A stretch of 64,000 bases of DNA, from the NCBI GenBank assembly GCA_014871385.1, contig CM026426.1:50444956-50508955 (forward strand), in the 5' to 3' direction. The position numbers were made by a program, and so were the translations under genes. Positions 14,459 to 27,463 of this stretch are shown here, in pieces. Positions within the stretch are counted from its first letter, which is position 1. Each line of letters opens with the position of its first letter. This DNA comes from Ceratodon purpureus (Eukaryota > Streptophyta > Bryopsida > Pseudoditrichales > Ditrichaceae). The notes under the pieces are model-generated. The model saw only the letters and a program-made list of their open reading frames with translations. It was not told the DNA's origin and made no database searches.

Positions 14459-17300
14459 ATGCCACGCAAACGCTCTAACTCAAGGAGAGAAAAGGAGGTG
14501 AGTGATGTTTTGAAAAGTAGACTATGTTTTCACAATGCTTGAGTTTTTGTTTAGAAGCCATTTTTCACTCATGTTGTGTATTATGTTTGCAAGTGAGCTT
14601 CCTTGAGGCTCCAAGATGCAGCAGTAGGTTAAAAGGCCTACGATCATCATGTTCGAATCCACTCTTCCCACACCCACCTTCACCAATTTCATCACCTCCT
14701 CCTCCACATGCACCTCTAATTCCTCAATCCACACTTCCTATAGAACCTCTAGAATATAAAGAGGATATTCACACATTATTGCAATCAGTAATTGGAGAAG
14801 AGAATGACAGTTTCTTTGATTTGCAAGAGTGTCTTGAGAATAATGAGAGAGAAAGTTTCTGTGGGAACTTTTTGAAGACAGCTTTGATGACGGTGCATAT
14901 GTCACTGAAGAGGAGAGATGTTTAGAGGAATTGTTATGGCCGAAAGAGTCAGAATACAATGTGGACAAATATGATTCAAGAGTGAAGAAGAAAATTAAAA
15001 AAATAGAAAGGACAGTATATGTAGGAGGGACTGCAGTGGGGGTGGGAGCTTCAACATCTGACCGCGCTGCGAGAGCAGTGCGAGGAGACTATGCCGCGGC
15101 GTGGGGTGCCGCGGCCTCAGGGCTGGGAGGACTGGTCGAGGTCATAGGTTTAGAGGGTATGGGCGAAGAGAGGATTGGGGTCATGTGGCCCAGGATATGG
15201 ACGGGGTCTTGAAGAAGTTAGAGGGTATAGGAGGTGTATTGGGCTTGGGAGAGGGTATTGGTAGGGATGTGGGAGGGCATGAGGGTATGGGGGGTTATCG
15301 GGTTTATAGGAGGACGGTATGGTTGGGGTGATGGGCGGGGTTTCTATTGTTGGGTGTGGAGAAAATATTGGAAGAGAGGGGATGGAGGGTGGAACATGGG
15401 TTGGGGGAGTTGGGAGGAACACTTGACCGGGCTAGGGGAGGGGGGGGGGGGGAGATATTCAGTTTGAAAACTAAGAGGAAATTAATTTGGGATTCCGAAT
15501 GGGCATTTGTAAGGGGATTTTGACAACCATAGAAACACAAGAATCTGCATAGTACGGAAGAGAGAGAGAGGATGGAAAATTTTGTGCTCTCGACATTGGA
15601 GAGTGGAAGTGAAAAAGAGGAGGAGATTTATTTTATAGTGATGAGGACAATGAAAATGAAGCATTGAAGGATCCTAGTAGTGTGAAATATTTATACCGCA
15701 ATGCAACATGGAAAAAGACACATTTCGTGTATGATCCAAAGCCCATGAAATTCGATAGTGTGTCCATGTTGGTATTTGATGGGAGGACATTTCCTATCAA
15801 TGCTTCAACTGTTTGAGATTTTTTGGACTCACAAGATTTTACAAGAAATTGTAAGGGAGACTAATTGGTATGCTATGGAGGTTCATAGCGATGGAAAAAG
15901 TATCGGCCGAAACGGATGGGAGGAACTTACAACTTATGAATTCAAGGAATCCTAGGCAATTTGGCTTTATATGGATATGAAACGTCAAGCAGACACAAAG
16001 TCGTAGTGGCATAAAAAAAGTTCGATCTTCCACTGCTCAATTATCTCAAAGATTATGACGCATTCTCGCTTCATGGTTTTGACAAAGTCTCTACATATTA
16101 GTAATCCTGCAACATATGTGAGTGTGAAAGAGCTAACTAAATATGACAAGTTGAAGCAAGTAAGGTGGTTAGTAGATAGCATTCGAGAAAAATGTTAGTG
16201 TGAATGGTCATTGGAGACATTTTGTATTATTGATTAAATGATGATATGGTACAAGGGAAAAAATTGTCCTTTGCATGAGTACATGTCTTAGAACTACAAA
16301 AGTGGGGGATAAAAGTGTAGTGTTTGGCATGCTCTGATTCGAAGCTTGTATGGAATTTCTCCATTTATTGCGGTAAGAGCCAAGTTGTGGAAGAGGAACA
16401 TTAAATTGCACAGGGAGAGCCCAAGCTTACTCACAATATGGTTTTAGATTTGACAAGGGATACTGGGGGGAAGGGCTATGTCATAGCCATGGACAATTTC
16501 TTCACAAACGTGGGGCTACTCTAGGATCTTTTATCAAATCATATATCTGCACATGAAATATGAGGTCAAACCGTATTGGCCTACCGCTTGTATTGAAGAA
16601 GACAAAATCTTACAAAAATAAGGAGTAAGGGTGGATGGATTGGAGATTGCATGAGTCACGGGAGATATCATTCGTGGTATGGAAAGACAAAAAACCTGTT
16701 CTACTTTTGTCGACCCACGCACAGCCAATGATTGCTTTAGGTTTTCTTCATCTGACAATACCGCGTAGGAATGGAGCAATTCAAGAGGATATTCCCACAT
16801 CTCCAATGCATTTGGAGTATACCACTTATATGCGTGGTGTGCATGTAGCTGACCAACTACGGGCATCATAATGTACTCAAAACAGATTGCATAAATGGTT
16901 GCATCCGATATTCTTTTTTTAACTTGATATGACGGATGTCAACATGTTCCTGATCTATGTTGACAAATGCAAACGTGCTTCACCAATTAGTAGACCAATC
17001 ACGCATTTGCAATTCAAGACCAAATTTTGTGAAGCATTACCACATGCATGGAGAGGACGTGACAATGACGACATGATTCCTCAGCCACAGAGACAAGGGT
17101 TATGCTTCCCTTTATATTTGAAGAAGAGGAATCCGTGTGTGGTTTGCAACAAGTCCAAATCTCAAGATAGAAAGAAGCCTCACGACTATTGTCCATCTTG
17201 AAATAACAAGTTCATGTGTTTGAAGACAGGAAAATGTTTTGAAGAGTATCATGAGGCGCTTTGGGTTCAAAGTCTATGTACTATAAGTGTTTTATAATTT
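14459..17300 (+). pseudogene. piggyBac-family (DDE_Tnp_1_7) transposase relic
   Basis: Broken but readable from N- to C-terminus. A short basic first exon (MPRKRSNSRREKE) ends at a GTGAGT donor. A Pro-rich and acidic N-terminal region follows at 14.6-15.0 kb. The piggyBac entry motif (WKKTHFVYDPK) is near 15.7 kb. The catalytic region has IDxMMIWYKGK near 16.23 kb, AMDNFFTN near 16.49 kb and VWKDKKPVLLLST near 16.68 kb, which carry the three expected Asp residues. It ends with the Cys-rich zinc-binding tail CVVCNKSKS...CF.EYH near 17.13-17.26 kb. Multiple stops and frameshifts make it non-functional. No TTAA-flanked terminal inverted repeats were identified, so element ends are unknown. A G-rich block interrupts the acidic N-terminal part. 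PiggyBac elements are uncommon in flowering plants. Confidence 0.85.
15005..15480. other. G-rich block inserted in the piggyBac relic
   Basis: G-rich repetitive sequence (GGGTATGG, GGGAGAGGGTATTGG and a run of G at about 15438-15451) separates the acidic N-terminal region from the conserved transposase body. It could be an insertion or an expanded intron. Long open frames on both strands here follow from composition. Confidence 0.6.
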
Positions 17301-17739
17301 AAAAAGAAAATTAATTTTTAATTTTTAATTTTTTTTAATTTTTTAATTTTTTATTGTTTCATCCGCTACTCCGTAAGATTTAATAGAAATCTTATTCTAA
17401 ATGATTCAATTGAGCATAGGAAATATCTTCTAATTTCCTGAAGGGAAGGATTCCAAATGGTTTTATTATCAGAAGTTCTTTACTATAATTGTAGTAGTAA
17501 AAAACGTCATGTAAATATGAGTATATATGTATTCATCTCTATATGTACTCTATTTCTTTTAATTTTTTTTTCATTGTTGAGAAAAAGTGTGTAGTGTAAA
17601 ACATTCACCAAAATAAGAGTGTAATTGCAAAAAATTTGGTTTGCAGAAAATTCTGTCCAATTCCCTTTTGAAGATCTCGATGGAGAGAAATTGGGTGTTT
17701 TTGGGATCCTCACAGCCAATTCTTTTGGTACAGAGACCC

Positions 17740-18130
17740 ATTTAGGTGAATGTGGAAGAAGCCTCTACACGGCGCACCTAGGGCCATGGTGCAATTAAAG
17801 TATGAGAAGATGGAGGGCCATGGGCGAGGTGCACTAAGGTGGAGGGTCAGAGCAGAGTTCAAACGAAGCGGGGCGGGAGTTCTCGGTGGGCGTACTCAAC
17901 TTGGGCAGGGGAGACAGCCTGTCCGAGTCAGCCAAGCTTGGTAGCATGGGCGGGTCGTGGCCTTGGGCCTGCCTTAGGCCAAGAATGTTGGAAAGGCTCG
18001 GGGGCGGGTGCTGTCCCAGACAGCGAGACAGCGGGGGTTTGGGAAATGGAGGGCGGCCAGGGGTGGGAGCTCTTCCCCGCTGGGGTCGCACAGGCCTCAC
18101 CGCCTCGGCCGTGCACTCCTTGCCCAAGAG
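17740..18130. other. GC-rich patch, no gene
   Basis: GC-rich sequence with overlapping open frames on both strands lies 0.4 kb beyond the piggyBac relic. Composition matches the patches at 13.7-14.2 and 15.0-15.5 kb. No motif, splice signal or terminal repeat could be recognised. It is followed by T- and A-runs at 18.13-18.22 kb. Confidence 0.5.
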
Positions 18131-18229
18131 TTTTATTTATTTATTTTTACTTTTGCATTCTATTCATCTTTTTTTACTATGTAAATTTTTTTTTAAATTT
18201 CTATATGCAAAAAAAAAAGAAACAAAAGG

Positions 18230-20300
18230 CTTTGGATGAGGGAAACATAGAGCATGTCCGGATTGCGGCATTTTTTCACGGGGTTCTAGTTGTTCAAATA
18301 GTCTCATTTTTGGTACACACGTACCTGACATACAGGATAATATGAATTTCAAGAAATCTTAACCTTCATGGTGCAAAAATCGCATCCCACAAGCAGTCAA
18401 ATATGGCTGATCTTCTCGGGTAGCTCAAAAAATAAACATTTTTTGAACTTCAAATGCAAATATCTAGCAATCTGTACGGTCCAAGATGTTCATTTTTTTT
18501 CTCGGCATCCAAATAATAGTCCGTTTCTAGATCTTATGGTTGAAATTTTAATAATCACATTTCTATTTTCTACACACCATATGACACAAAATTGTAGTTT
18601 TAGACCAAGTTCTTGGAAACATAGTCAAAGAACCTTAAGGGATAAATGAGATGGAGAACATGTTACAAACATATCATCAAACTTAGCTCACTACTTGATG
18701 CTTTGTGGGTTTGAAAAACTTCAACTAATGAGTATGCTTACCATTGAAAAGGATTTGAAATTGTGCAAAAAATAGATGGGTAGGTTAAATTTTGCAATAT
18801 AAGCAACATTAAAAATATTATTAGGTGAATATTTCCATCATCCTCAAAATAAACAAGAGGCTGAAGGACTTCGACAATTTGATAAATTCCTCAAGTTACT
18901 CTTAAATGGACTAATACAATTTTAAATTATAATTGACATATGTACATCATATCGTGTTTGAATTATGACACGTCTTTTATGTACTACTAGACAAACACAT
19001 CAAATGAAAAACATTTGCAAACCAACAAATATTGTTGATAGTTTCTATTGTATTATACAACCAACACCATTAAAAAGGCATAAGGACTTGGTAACTCTAT
19101 CAGATATTATCGCCAAATTGGAATTTGTTGAGGGATGACAATAAGTCTTTCTTAGCAAGTAGTATAAGAAAGACTTTTGAATCTAAAAAAATACTTTAAG
19201 AAGGTTCATGCAAAATAGATTAGAAAGTAGTCTAAAATGATGGCATATTTAAATCATTAAGAAAATGAACGCTTGAATCGCATATTATGATTTTAATGTG
19301 AAAGAGGTGCATGATATATGGTGGCAAAACATGGATTCAACCAATAATTTTAACTTAAACATAAGCACAACGAGACTTCTAATCAATTGTGAACTACAAA
19401 TATGATAGAATGGATGGAGGTAGCGCGTCACAATTTCTTGCATGACTTAATTGATCATTTTAAGTATAAGTTTATAATAAGATAGTAAAAACAAGGTTTC
19501 CAATTCTTTTGGTTCGTATTCAAAACCACTTGTACCCAAAAAATCTACACTAGGACAAACTATTGCACCTGGGGGTTGGGCGGGGAGTAGGGCCTCCGGC
19601 TCTTAAGAGCACTCCTCCTAAGTCACCCCCTTTCGTCACAGTAAACGGAAATTGTGATTCTATTTACCTAGTTCTGGTTTTACTTCAAGTCTCCGTTACT
19701 AATCTTGAGAAGCCAAGTGGTTCTTTAAGGTCGTTCCCGATTTCAATTCTGGATCATGTTATTGTACTTTGAGAGACAAGTGTAAGGTCGATAGTCGGAC
19801 TTTGCTATTATGCGGTGATGACGGTCTAAGCGGATGAGTTGCAAGTGTTCTTCTGTTCTACCATCTCACAAGAGCTGGAAGCCTTGCACCTAAGAGTAGT
19901 TTTCTCTGTCCACCGTTTCATTAATTCTAGTGTGTTTTGGTTATCCTTTGTAAATTGACATGTGTCAAATGGTATTAAACATAGGGCTCTGATAAAATGC
20001 TGGCATTGAATGTAAAATGCTAGGTAGAAATAAAAGATGAGGTTCTCAATGCAAAATGTCTGGATGACATCATTTATTGTCCAGTAACTTTGATACAAGC
20101 ATTATAAGGCGGTATTGCCTATGAGTGACGCTCATTATTTTACTTACAAACCAAGCACATTAACTGATCCAGAGCTACATTAATGGTGTCCCAGACCTCA
20201 TGTTTAGTCCTACCTTCTTGAGGATGGATTCCTTTGTTCACGACATGAAAAGTCTACCACCCTCTAGGTAAATTATATCAGTCAATGTAAATAAAATAAT
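18230..20300. other. Gene-less stretch
   Basis: Mostly AT-rich with no supported coding region. A slightly GC-richer segment near 19.56-19.64 kb has no recognisable content. Confidence 0.5.
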
Positions 20301-20369
20301 AAAAAAATTACGTTGTTGTTGACAATACCGTTCACTGAGCCCGTGACATTGAGACTCTCTATTTACCCC

Positions 20370-20780
20370 CATCAAGCGGTGCAGCCGCCATGCTCGCGGG
20401 TAAGGGCAGTACTCGATGGGGGCTGCTCATCCTCCTCTCTCCCCGTGCTTGTTATCGGCCCCGCACCCCCATTCTTCCCGCCTCTCGACGCCCATGGAGC
20501 TCCCCGCACCCTGACTCGGACCGCGCCAACCGAGGCTGTCATCCACCGCCCAAGACTCTTATCCTCATTGACCCCCTCATCCACCCTGGCGTTGTCTCTC
20601 TTGCCCCTTGCGCCAACGTTTCACTGGCCTCATAATTCCTGCCACCACTGAGTAGGGTTCATGAATTGTTTCACCATGCTCGGAGGTGGATGCGAGTTTG
20701 GAGTGCACTTGGACAAGGGCTTCGCCGTTCGCGCAAAGTGCGTACCCTCCATCAAACATGGGAGGTGGTCGTGGTGGAGA
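20370..20780. other. GC-rich patch, no gene supported
   Basis: C-rich sequence with Pro/Ser/Arg-rich frames in several registers. No motif was recognised. The neighbouring segment 20785-21170 reads openly on both strands (a 125-codon minus frame, and a plus frame with a VRTLLMRVKFVDLTT-like run), but neither could be assigned and the real strand is uncertain. Confidence 0.35.
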
Positions 20781-22384
20781 CGGACTAGATTACCATCAAA
20801 GTGGTGCTCAATACAGGTGAATTTATGATGTTGTCAAAGCTTGTCATGTTTGAGTCTTGCCAATAATAAGCGGTTTGTGATTGGAGAGGAGGATGAAGAG
20901 TGCAAAGGGCCAAGCCATGAGTGAGGACATTGTTGATGAGGGTCAAGTTCGTAGATTTAACTACCAATACGTCGGCGGGCTTCATTGACCAATGCATGGA
21001 GGAGGTGGTAAGGAGGGTCTTTGCCGAGATGAAGGCAGGCTTTGTTTTGGTGGTCCTGATCTTGGAGTAGGAGGTTTTGCTATAGACCTCTCCGTCGTTG
21101 AAGAGGAGTGGAGTTGAAAAGATGACGCTGTTATATTTCGGTTTGCTGGACAAGGGATGCACAATTCATTGCTCAAACACTAGTAGGAATTGTTTACTTT
21201 GGGGCGTTCCTGCAATGACTCACTGTTCGGAATTTCTCTTAAGTGACTCAACAAATGACCAAATGAATGACCTTGGCGAAATGGAATGAACTGCAGTAAG
21301 GTGTCAAACTCTGGACACATTGAAGATAATTTACCCATGCTTTCAGAAAGTGAACTTATCCCTCGCGTTTCAATCTGGCTTTGAGAATGTGCGCATGCTG
21401 AGGAACTAAAACAGATCTAGAAACTCACATTCGCTCAATGTTTAAATATTTTTGGAATGTTTTCTGTTCGTATCTTCCGATAATATGATTTTTGCAGTAA
21501 GTAACTAGGACGATGATCGGAAGTTCAGATTTTCGTTAACGAAAATGTTCAAAAAGACTGTACAGAGTCACATGTTCTTCTTGGTTTACTTTTCAATATC
21601 CTTGACTGATGTTCATTTTCTCTTGAAGTTCGACTTAGTCGTCGGATCCTTGTAGCATTCGCCATTGAACTCAGATAATCTCGTGTCAACTCCCACTTAT
21701 AGTCTACATTATCTCACATACATAAACTTTGTCTGTGTTCACTGCCGTCAGAGCTGCGTATGACGTGACGTACAACAAGATTTGTTACTCTAGTTATACT
21801 CAAATGATAAATTAAAACTCGTTTAGAAACTATCGATTGAAATAACTTCTGGTAAATTAGAAATCCTAAAAAATGAATTTTCTATAATCAAGATGATGTG
21901 AACAATCAGTCAGTTAACTACTCTGTACATTCAACACTTCGGAGATCAAATAACAGTTTATGGAATTTGAAGAAATTCTTATTGTTGCACTAAGAGCTCC
22001 ATTACTGTCAAACACATTAAACATGTATGACAATTTTACAACAAGTAGCACATACCGAAGAAGATTGCAAATGATATAAATCATCACTGAAACTCTACCG
22101 ATGGCGCTGAATAGCCTTTAAACATTTTACGCTTATCTCCGTGACAAACTACGACTAAAACTTCTTAGTGTTGCTGAAAATAACAAATAGTACTGAACAC
22201 GTAGTCTTTGTCTTGATGTTTTCGTTGCACATCATTTATGCTAGCAGAGTTCTCTATTCCTGCCATACAATACCGAATTCAGGTTAGAATGTTACGCATA
22301 CATAAATGTATGAATGAGGCAGTTTCAATCTCTAGTATGGATGTTATAAGAGAAAAATGAATGGTTACAAATCCATTGGGTAAT

Positions 22385-22790
22385 TTATGTCAAAGGTCTA
22401 TTTCTAAGATCCTTAATGTAAACATCGGACTTCGGATTTGCAAATTTATTTATAGTTGCGATTTGTATGTTCAACAAAGACTGAGTCAGAGATAGTTCTC
22501 TGTACCTCACGTTTTGAGGAATCCTCATCAGACAATAATGGCCGAATTCTTTCTTTGCATTTGCACATCCAGCTTGGTAGCACTTGCATTGTCGTCCATC
22601 GGCATGTACATTGCAGACGTTGTTCTCGAACCGCAAAATCCATTCCCAAAGTTCTACTTACCCGTAATAGACAAATGCACCTTGGTGGCAAGCTTCCCCA
22701 TCTATTCCTGCAACAATCTTCACAGGTGCAATTGTTTGATTTCACGCAAATGATCTCCCTCTGCGCAACATTATTGCCCCACATACAATA
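22385..22790 (-). pseudogene. Cys-rich zinc-binding-like terminal exon(s) of gene A
   Basis: The upstream half reads CCKYC...CVKSNNCTCEDC. After a frame change it continues with GIDGEACHQGAFVYYG and then FENNVCNVHADGRQCKCYQAG, GHYCLMRIPQNV and a helical tail ending in TAA at 22385. More than ten Cys within about 100 residues, in CxxC and CxC spacing, suggest a RING/PHD-like or other zinc-binding fold, but the spacing matches no domain I can name. A one-base frame change near 22.71 kb and another near 22.65 kb break it, unless unusual small introns are present. Confidence 0.5.
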
Positions 22791-23118
22791 TTTACAGCAT
22801 GCACCATCCTTTTATTAATAGCATCACGTGCTTAAACAAATTGAATAGAAGCTAAAAATGACTGGATATGCCTAATCTCCGAAAACTTTGGTGATCTACG
22901 CCATGTGGTGTGGTTTAATGATTGCAAAATGTACCTCAGCTTCCATGCGTTGGAAAGATTTGTACTTCAAGTCAGAAAAAATAAAGGACTCCAAAAATAT
23001 CAATATTGACTAAGCGGATACGATGTGCAAATTCTCTGGAGCATGTGTAACTCACAATTTATGTTGACCTCCACTTGAAGAACTCGAAACATTTGACACG
23101 GATTGCAAAACAGGTTCC

Positions 23119-23286
23119 TCATGTTATTCCCCTTTTCGGATTTGGGACTTCCTTAGCGTCATCTCTCTTTTGCAACACTGAGGGCTCCGAGGCATCAGTA
23201 ACGGATACTTCATGTATTGCAGTCTTAGTATCGAAACACTCATTATCATCAATCGCATTCTTTCCTTCTCTCCTTCTTGATGCCAT
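23119..23286 (-). pseudogene. Short basic/acidic coding fragment of gene A
   Basis: A 55-codon frame begins MASRRREGKNAIDDNE and ends at a TGA (23119-23121). Composition is that of a disordered nuclear linker. The TGA can be read as CGA with a C-to-T change. Coding status rests on composition and on its position between two clearer blocks. Confidence 0.35.
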
Positions 23287-24288
23287 CGAGTTCTAATGTA
23301 CTTCAGATACGAAATAAAAAATTAGAAGGCTGTCACTACTTCTACATAGGTACAATGAACTACGTTAAGGAGCACAGAGCATCTACATCACATCATCTCA
23401 CATTTGGAAGACAATCATGAAAACCAATTATATAATTGTGAAGACAGAGTACATGCATTTCATCTTTGAGTGTTTCTCACAATTAACGGTTTGTCATCAC
23501 TTGGAAACTACTGTAAATAATAACAAGGAGGGCAATCCTAGGTAGATTTATCACAGAAGAGGCTATTTTATCTTCAGTTTGAACACTTAACAACTTTAAA
23601 GAGATTTTGTTCAACATATCTAATTCATCATTCTAAAGTGATATTTTAATGATATGTGAAAACTTCTTCAGTTTCTAAGCATAAACAAATAACTATTTTA
23701 TTTCTGAACCAACCAAATTATTTCAACTTCTAGTCAGCAATGGGTAAAACATATCATGCTGTTCAGGGTTCATACCTACAACAAGCTGTCTCCTTCCTTC
23801 GTTGAATCCCAATGAAAGACTTCGGAGTAAGAGGAAGTCCTCTACTTCTGTAAAACTTCAAACCTAATCGTTCAACTTAGGAAGTCGTTCCGAAGAAGAA
23901 AAATATGTTGCAATATTAATGAGAAACTTACACTTGTATATCGTTCAGTGTATTTGATTCTTTTTATTTCACTTGTGATACTTCTCAATCTCACTCCTGC
24001 GCAATACCCTTTGAGCAAATGAACAGACATCATCAATGTGTATCAAAGTACAATTTGGAAACCAATCATTCCACTACCAGCAACATGGTGCATGTACAGT
24101 GCGCATCACAGATGTTTGACAAAGCATATTCTCAATCTTTATTTTCATCGGAATGCCAGTACAACTCCTTCTAAAGTGCCTATGTAATCCACAGTTTGCA
24201 TGTATAACCCATCCAATACGTCTTCAAGAAACGCACATTCTCTGACTTTAAACTAATGTAAGACAAACAGCAAGGTGAAGAAGTTAAG

Positions 24289-24767
24289 TCATTGCAGGTT
24301 GCTCACTGCTGGTCTAGAGCTTGTCCACACGTGAGCCAACTCAATTATAGGTGCTTGACAGTCTTCCCTTGTTACCTTCTCCACTGCCTCTAGACTCACA
24401 AGCTCTTCCTCAGCCACTCGGATCATGTCCCGCAGATTCTCTGCTCTGCGATTTTCTCGCTACCACCTGCTGAACGCTCCCTCCTTCTCTTGTTTTGCAT
24501 CCATTAAGTCTTGAAGCTGTCTCCCAGCCTCCTTTCAACGTCAACTACTCCACGCCTATAACGAGTGGGAGCAAACAAGTTGAGGATGTTAGACAAAACA
24601 TCTAGTTCATGCTCATACTCTTCCTACGCATTTCTTGCTGCTTCACGAAGAGCAGATACGTCTATTGATTGTAACTCGTACTTCATGTTTGCCAATTCAA
24701 GTCTCACTACCAGGGAGGAGGTCTCTGCGTGTAGTAGCCGATCCACACTCTCTACCAATTCGTCCAT
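24289..24767 (-). pseudogene. Coiled-coil protein fragment with two TAG stops (gene A)
   Basis: From ATG at 24767 the frame reads MDELVESVDRLLHAETSSLV and LELANMKYELQSIDVSALRE. It meets a TAG inside a helix (NA-stop-EEYEHELDVLSNILNLF) and continues to YRRGVVDVERRLGD, where the frame shifts. The second part (DAKQEKEGAFSRW-stop-REN, then LRDMIRVAEEELVSLEAVEK) ends at TGA 24289-24291. The heptad-like spacing of Leu/Ile/Val in a Glu/Arg-rich background predicts coiled coil. Both internal stops sit where Gln (CAG) would fit. The opposite strand is open only because of Ser-rich antisense composition. Confidence 0.6.
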
Positions 24768-26883
24768 GTTTCAATCTCTCTTGTCTAGGTCCTAATTCGA
24801 TATTTATTCTATGGACCTTCACTCTTATATCCGTCTTCTACATTAACACAATCTAATAAACAGGGGCATGCATTGCAGTCGCAAGCAACGGAGTGTTCAG
24901 ACTCACATGTACTATCATCTCTCAAGTCCACTAGGAGTTCAGGCTCACCTGTCTATGTTGGATCATGTACGCTTCAGCTGTACATGACGACATCCTTTAC
25001 ATGCAAAGAAGACGTGGTGATCTGGAAACATAACTGTTCACTGGTTAGATTGAACTATACTCTTTCATTTATTTTTTATAAGAAATTACATCTAGTGGTC
25101 TTTTAATTCTAAGTCAATTCCATATGAACTGTACGCTACAAAAAATGAGTGATTCAGGATGTTAAATTTGAACATTACCTTATACAAAGAATTCCATCAC
25201 CACCTTTGTCGACACATTGAATTTACTCAACGCTCTATCTGCACATGCAGAAATGGTTTTAATCACACAACAAGTTTTGAAATGACAAATTCTATGAGGG
25301 ATTCACTTGGACAAGGGGATCGCAGACTGCTACAGGCCATCATGTGAGAGAAACGAATTGGTTTACCTACTCTCTGTTGCAGCATTGACGCATGGTGAGT
25401 GTGCCATAGCATGCACGGAACTCCCAACTTCATACACCTCCTCGAATGTCAATGCATCAGACGCATGTAGAACCACTCATAGAATATGTGTAAGTTAAGC
25501 ATCAGATAAGAAAGTATACTTGAACTTCACCATGGCGTAGAGAAATCCAGAACATAGAATTTGAATCTATCATGAAGAAAACTGGACATGTCTTCGTCTT
25601 CCCACAAGGGTCTGAGCACGTATGGTCCACTGTTAAAAGAGTTTGAATCAATAAAGGGATCTTAAAAACGCATGCACTCTTAGACAAACTACCACTATAA
25701 GTGAAGCGAACATGGAGTAGTGATCTCACCTTCGGATAATACTCCGCTTCCTTCTTTGTAATCCCTCACTTGTGGCATTAGAGAAGCCACAAGTACGACT
25801 CTGCAGATAACAGTTAGTTTACCTTCACTTCTAACTATATAGTGACCATTTCAATCCTTGGCCACATTTCCATAGATGCACACCAAATTTTAAAATAAAA
25901 ATAATTGACATTACATCCTACAGTCTTGCCTAGCCGATATGTAGAGTAAACCGACTGTTATTCAATCATCTCTGAAATGATAAATCAATTCACGTATACA
26001 TCAAACCAACAGATGTCTAAGAAGAGGACTCGGTTGACATCAGATAAACCCATCAACCCTGGCAAAGAACTATTAGAATCTTAGTACCACGGCATCATAT
26101 ATCCATAACGCACCCATTCCATTACATGTTGAATTTGCATTATATGCAAAAATACAGAGATGTCAAAACAGTTATCAAATGGACGTCATTTGACTGTTAA
26201 ATAGAGTTAGAGTCAAATTGGACCATAGTTTTATCAGCCCTACGTGCTAGCGAGCAGTTAACCCTAGTATCTCTAGAGTCTCATCCGAATGTATATAATT
26301 CTTCTCTGAAAAAAAGTACGTAAAATTCAGGATCAAAAGAAGTGTGTTTATTTTGTCGCCAGGAAAAAACAAAATTGTGAAGCCTAAAAACGCCCACTTC
26401 AAGAGTACTTTTGACTATGCACCACCTCTAATGGCAAAAACGTCGCTGAAAGAGACGAATCAACGTATCCTTGACTTCATTTTCTCAAAAATTCCAAGGT
26501 CATATAACAGCCTCATAAAGAAAAAGTAAAAAAAAATTAAAAAAATGAAAGAAAAAACTATATATGTATCCCAGTCAGAACCAGATGTCATCTTCTGCTT
26601 CTTGTACAAACTTCTGCCCTCTGAAATCTGCCAACTCTTCTGCGTCGTAATGATGAAACCTTTGATTTTTACAACGTTGTTCCTGCCAATCACACTTCCA
26701 ATATGAAGAAGATTGTAAATACTAAGTTCGTTAAGGAGAAACTGAGTAAGGGTCCATGACGTACACATTTCTAAGGATCAGACAACCACTACCTTTGCAG
26801 TGAAAAATGCAATCTAATCTCCATGTAAAAACACAAATTATTACATACAAGCGAATAGTGGGGGAAAGTTAGCATGTGATCGG

Positions 26884-26932
26884 AGTGCGGAGAGCAAAGA
26901 GCAGAGAGCAGAGAGCAGAGAATGGAGAGCAC
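26884..26932. repeat. AGAGC/GCAGAGA short tandem repeat
   Basis: Seven-base GAGAGCA-type units (about six) are followed by unrelated sequence. It is a simple satellite in the spacer between the divergent gene A and the 27.46 kb gene. Confidence 0.8.
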
Positions 26933-27420
26933 AGAATTGACCTTTAGCCAAATTTTCAAAAGTAAAGTAGACCTTTAACAGTGAAAAATACTAAAAATAG
27001 GCATTATTTTGTTACTTTTTCAGTAAAGGAGTGTAATTCCGTGGAGTTCTGAGTTATCATTCGTGAAAACTTCTTACGTTTATTTTCTAAGGTAAAAATT
27101 AGAGCTGATGTCAGGATGATGTCATGCATACAGTCCTTTAGATTTGGTCGCTTATTGGATCTAAATACGAGTATTCCAGCATCATGTTTTTAGATCACAA
27201 CAGTAAGTATTGCATAGGATTATATAGATAATTGTAGGAATTTTTTTTTTCACAAAAGCTAAAGTTAATGGTTTGAAAACTTCGTGGAATATTTCAAAGT
27301 TCGTGTATAATAATTGAGCTGCTCAAACCAAGATGTATACCATGTCAGAGTGCTTGTCTTCATTGAAGATTTCTTGGTCTTTAAATTAAATCACTGTTAG
27401 CTTAAGTGTCAAGCAACGAA

Positions 27421-27430
27421 CTATATAAAC
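27421..27430 (+). promoter_or_regulatory. TATA box of the 27.46 kb gene
   Basis: CTATATAAAC lies 34 bp before the ATG at 27464. The match to the plant TATA consensus (TATAWA) is good. Because the distance to the ATG is short, the 5' leader would be only a few bases long, or the true start lies further in. Confidence 0.6.
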
Positions 27431-27463
27431 CTTACCAGACGTCCTTGACGTTGTATTAGCTCA

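Larger units (their letters stand above)
22385..25629 (-). pseudogene. Multi-exon Cys-rich / coiled-coil gene remnant (gene A), function unknown
   Basis: Minus-strand exon-like blocks follow each other from 25.6 to 22.4 kb. They include 25531-25629 (PLWEDEDMSSFLHDRFKF, after a TTTTAACAG acceptor, GTGAAG donor), 25367-25475 (ALTFEEVYEVGSSVHAMAHS, GTAAAC donor) and 24949-25021 (HHVFFACKGCRHVQLKR, GTGAGC donor, one internal TGA). The coiled-coil block (24289-24767), a basic block (23119-23286) and a Cys-rich block (22385-22790) follow. Splice signals and amino-acid composition support coding origin. I cannot prove that all blocks belong to one transcript. I do not recognise the family. Cys/His clusters suggest zinc binding. 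Several stops (TAG twice, TGA twice) and at least two frameshifts indicate it is decayed. Confidence 0.55.

Noticed and set aside
15101-15540. Several overlapping frames on both strands
   Set aside because: They arise from G-rich low-complexity sequence and contain no motifs.
20785-21162. 125-codon minus-strand gene
   Set aside because: The opposite strand also reads like protein in places. No motif, promoter or splice support decided between them.
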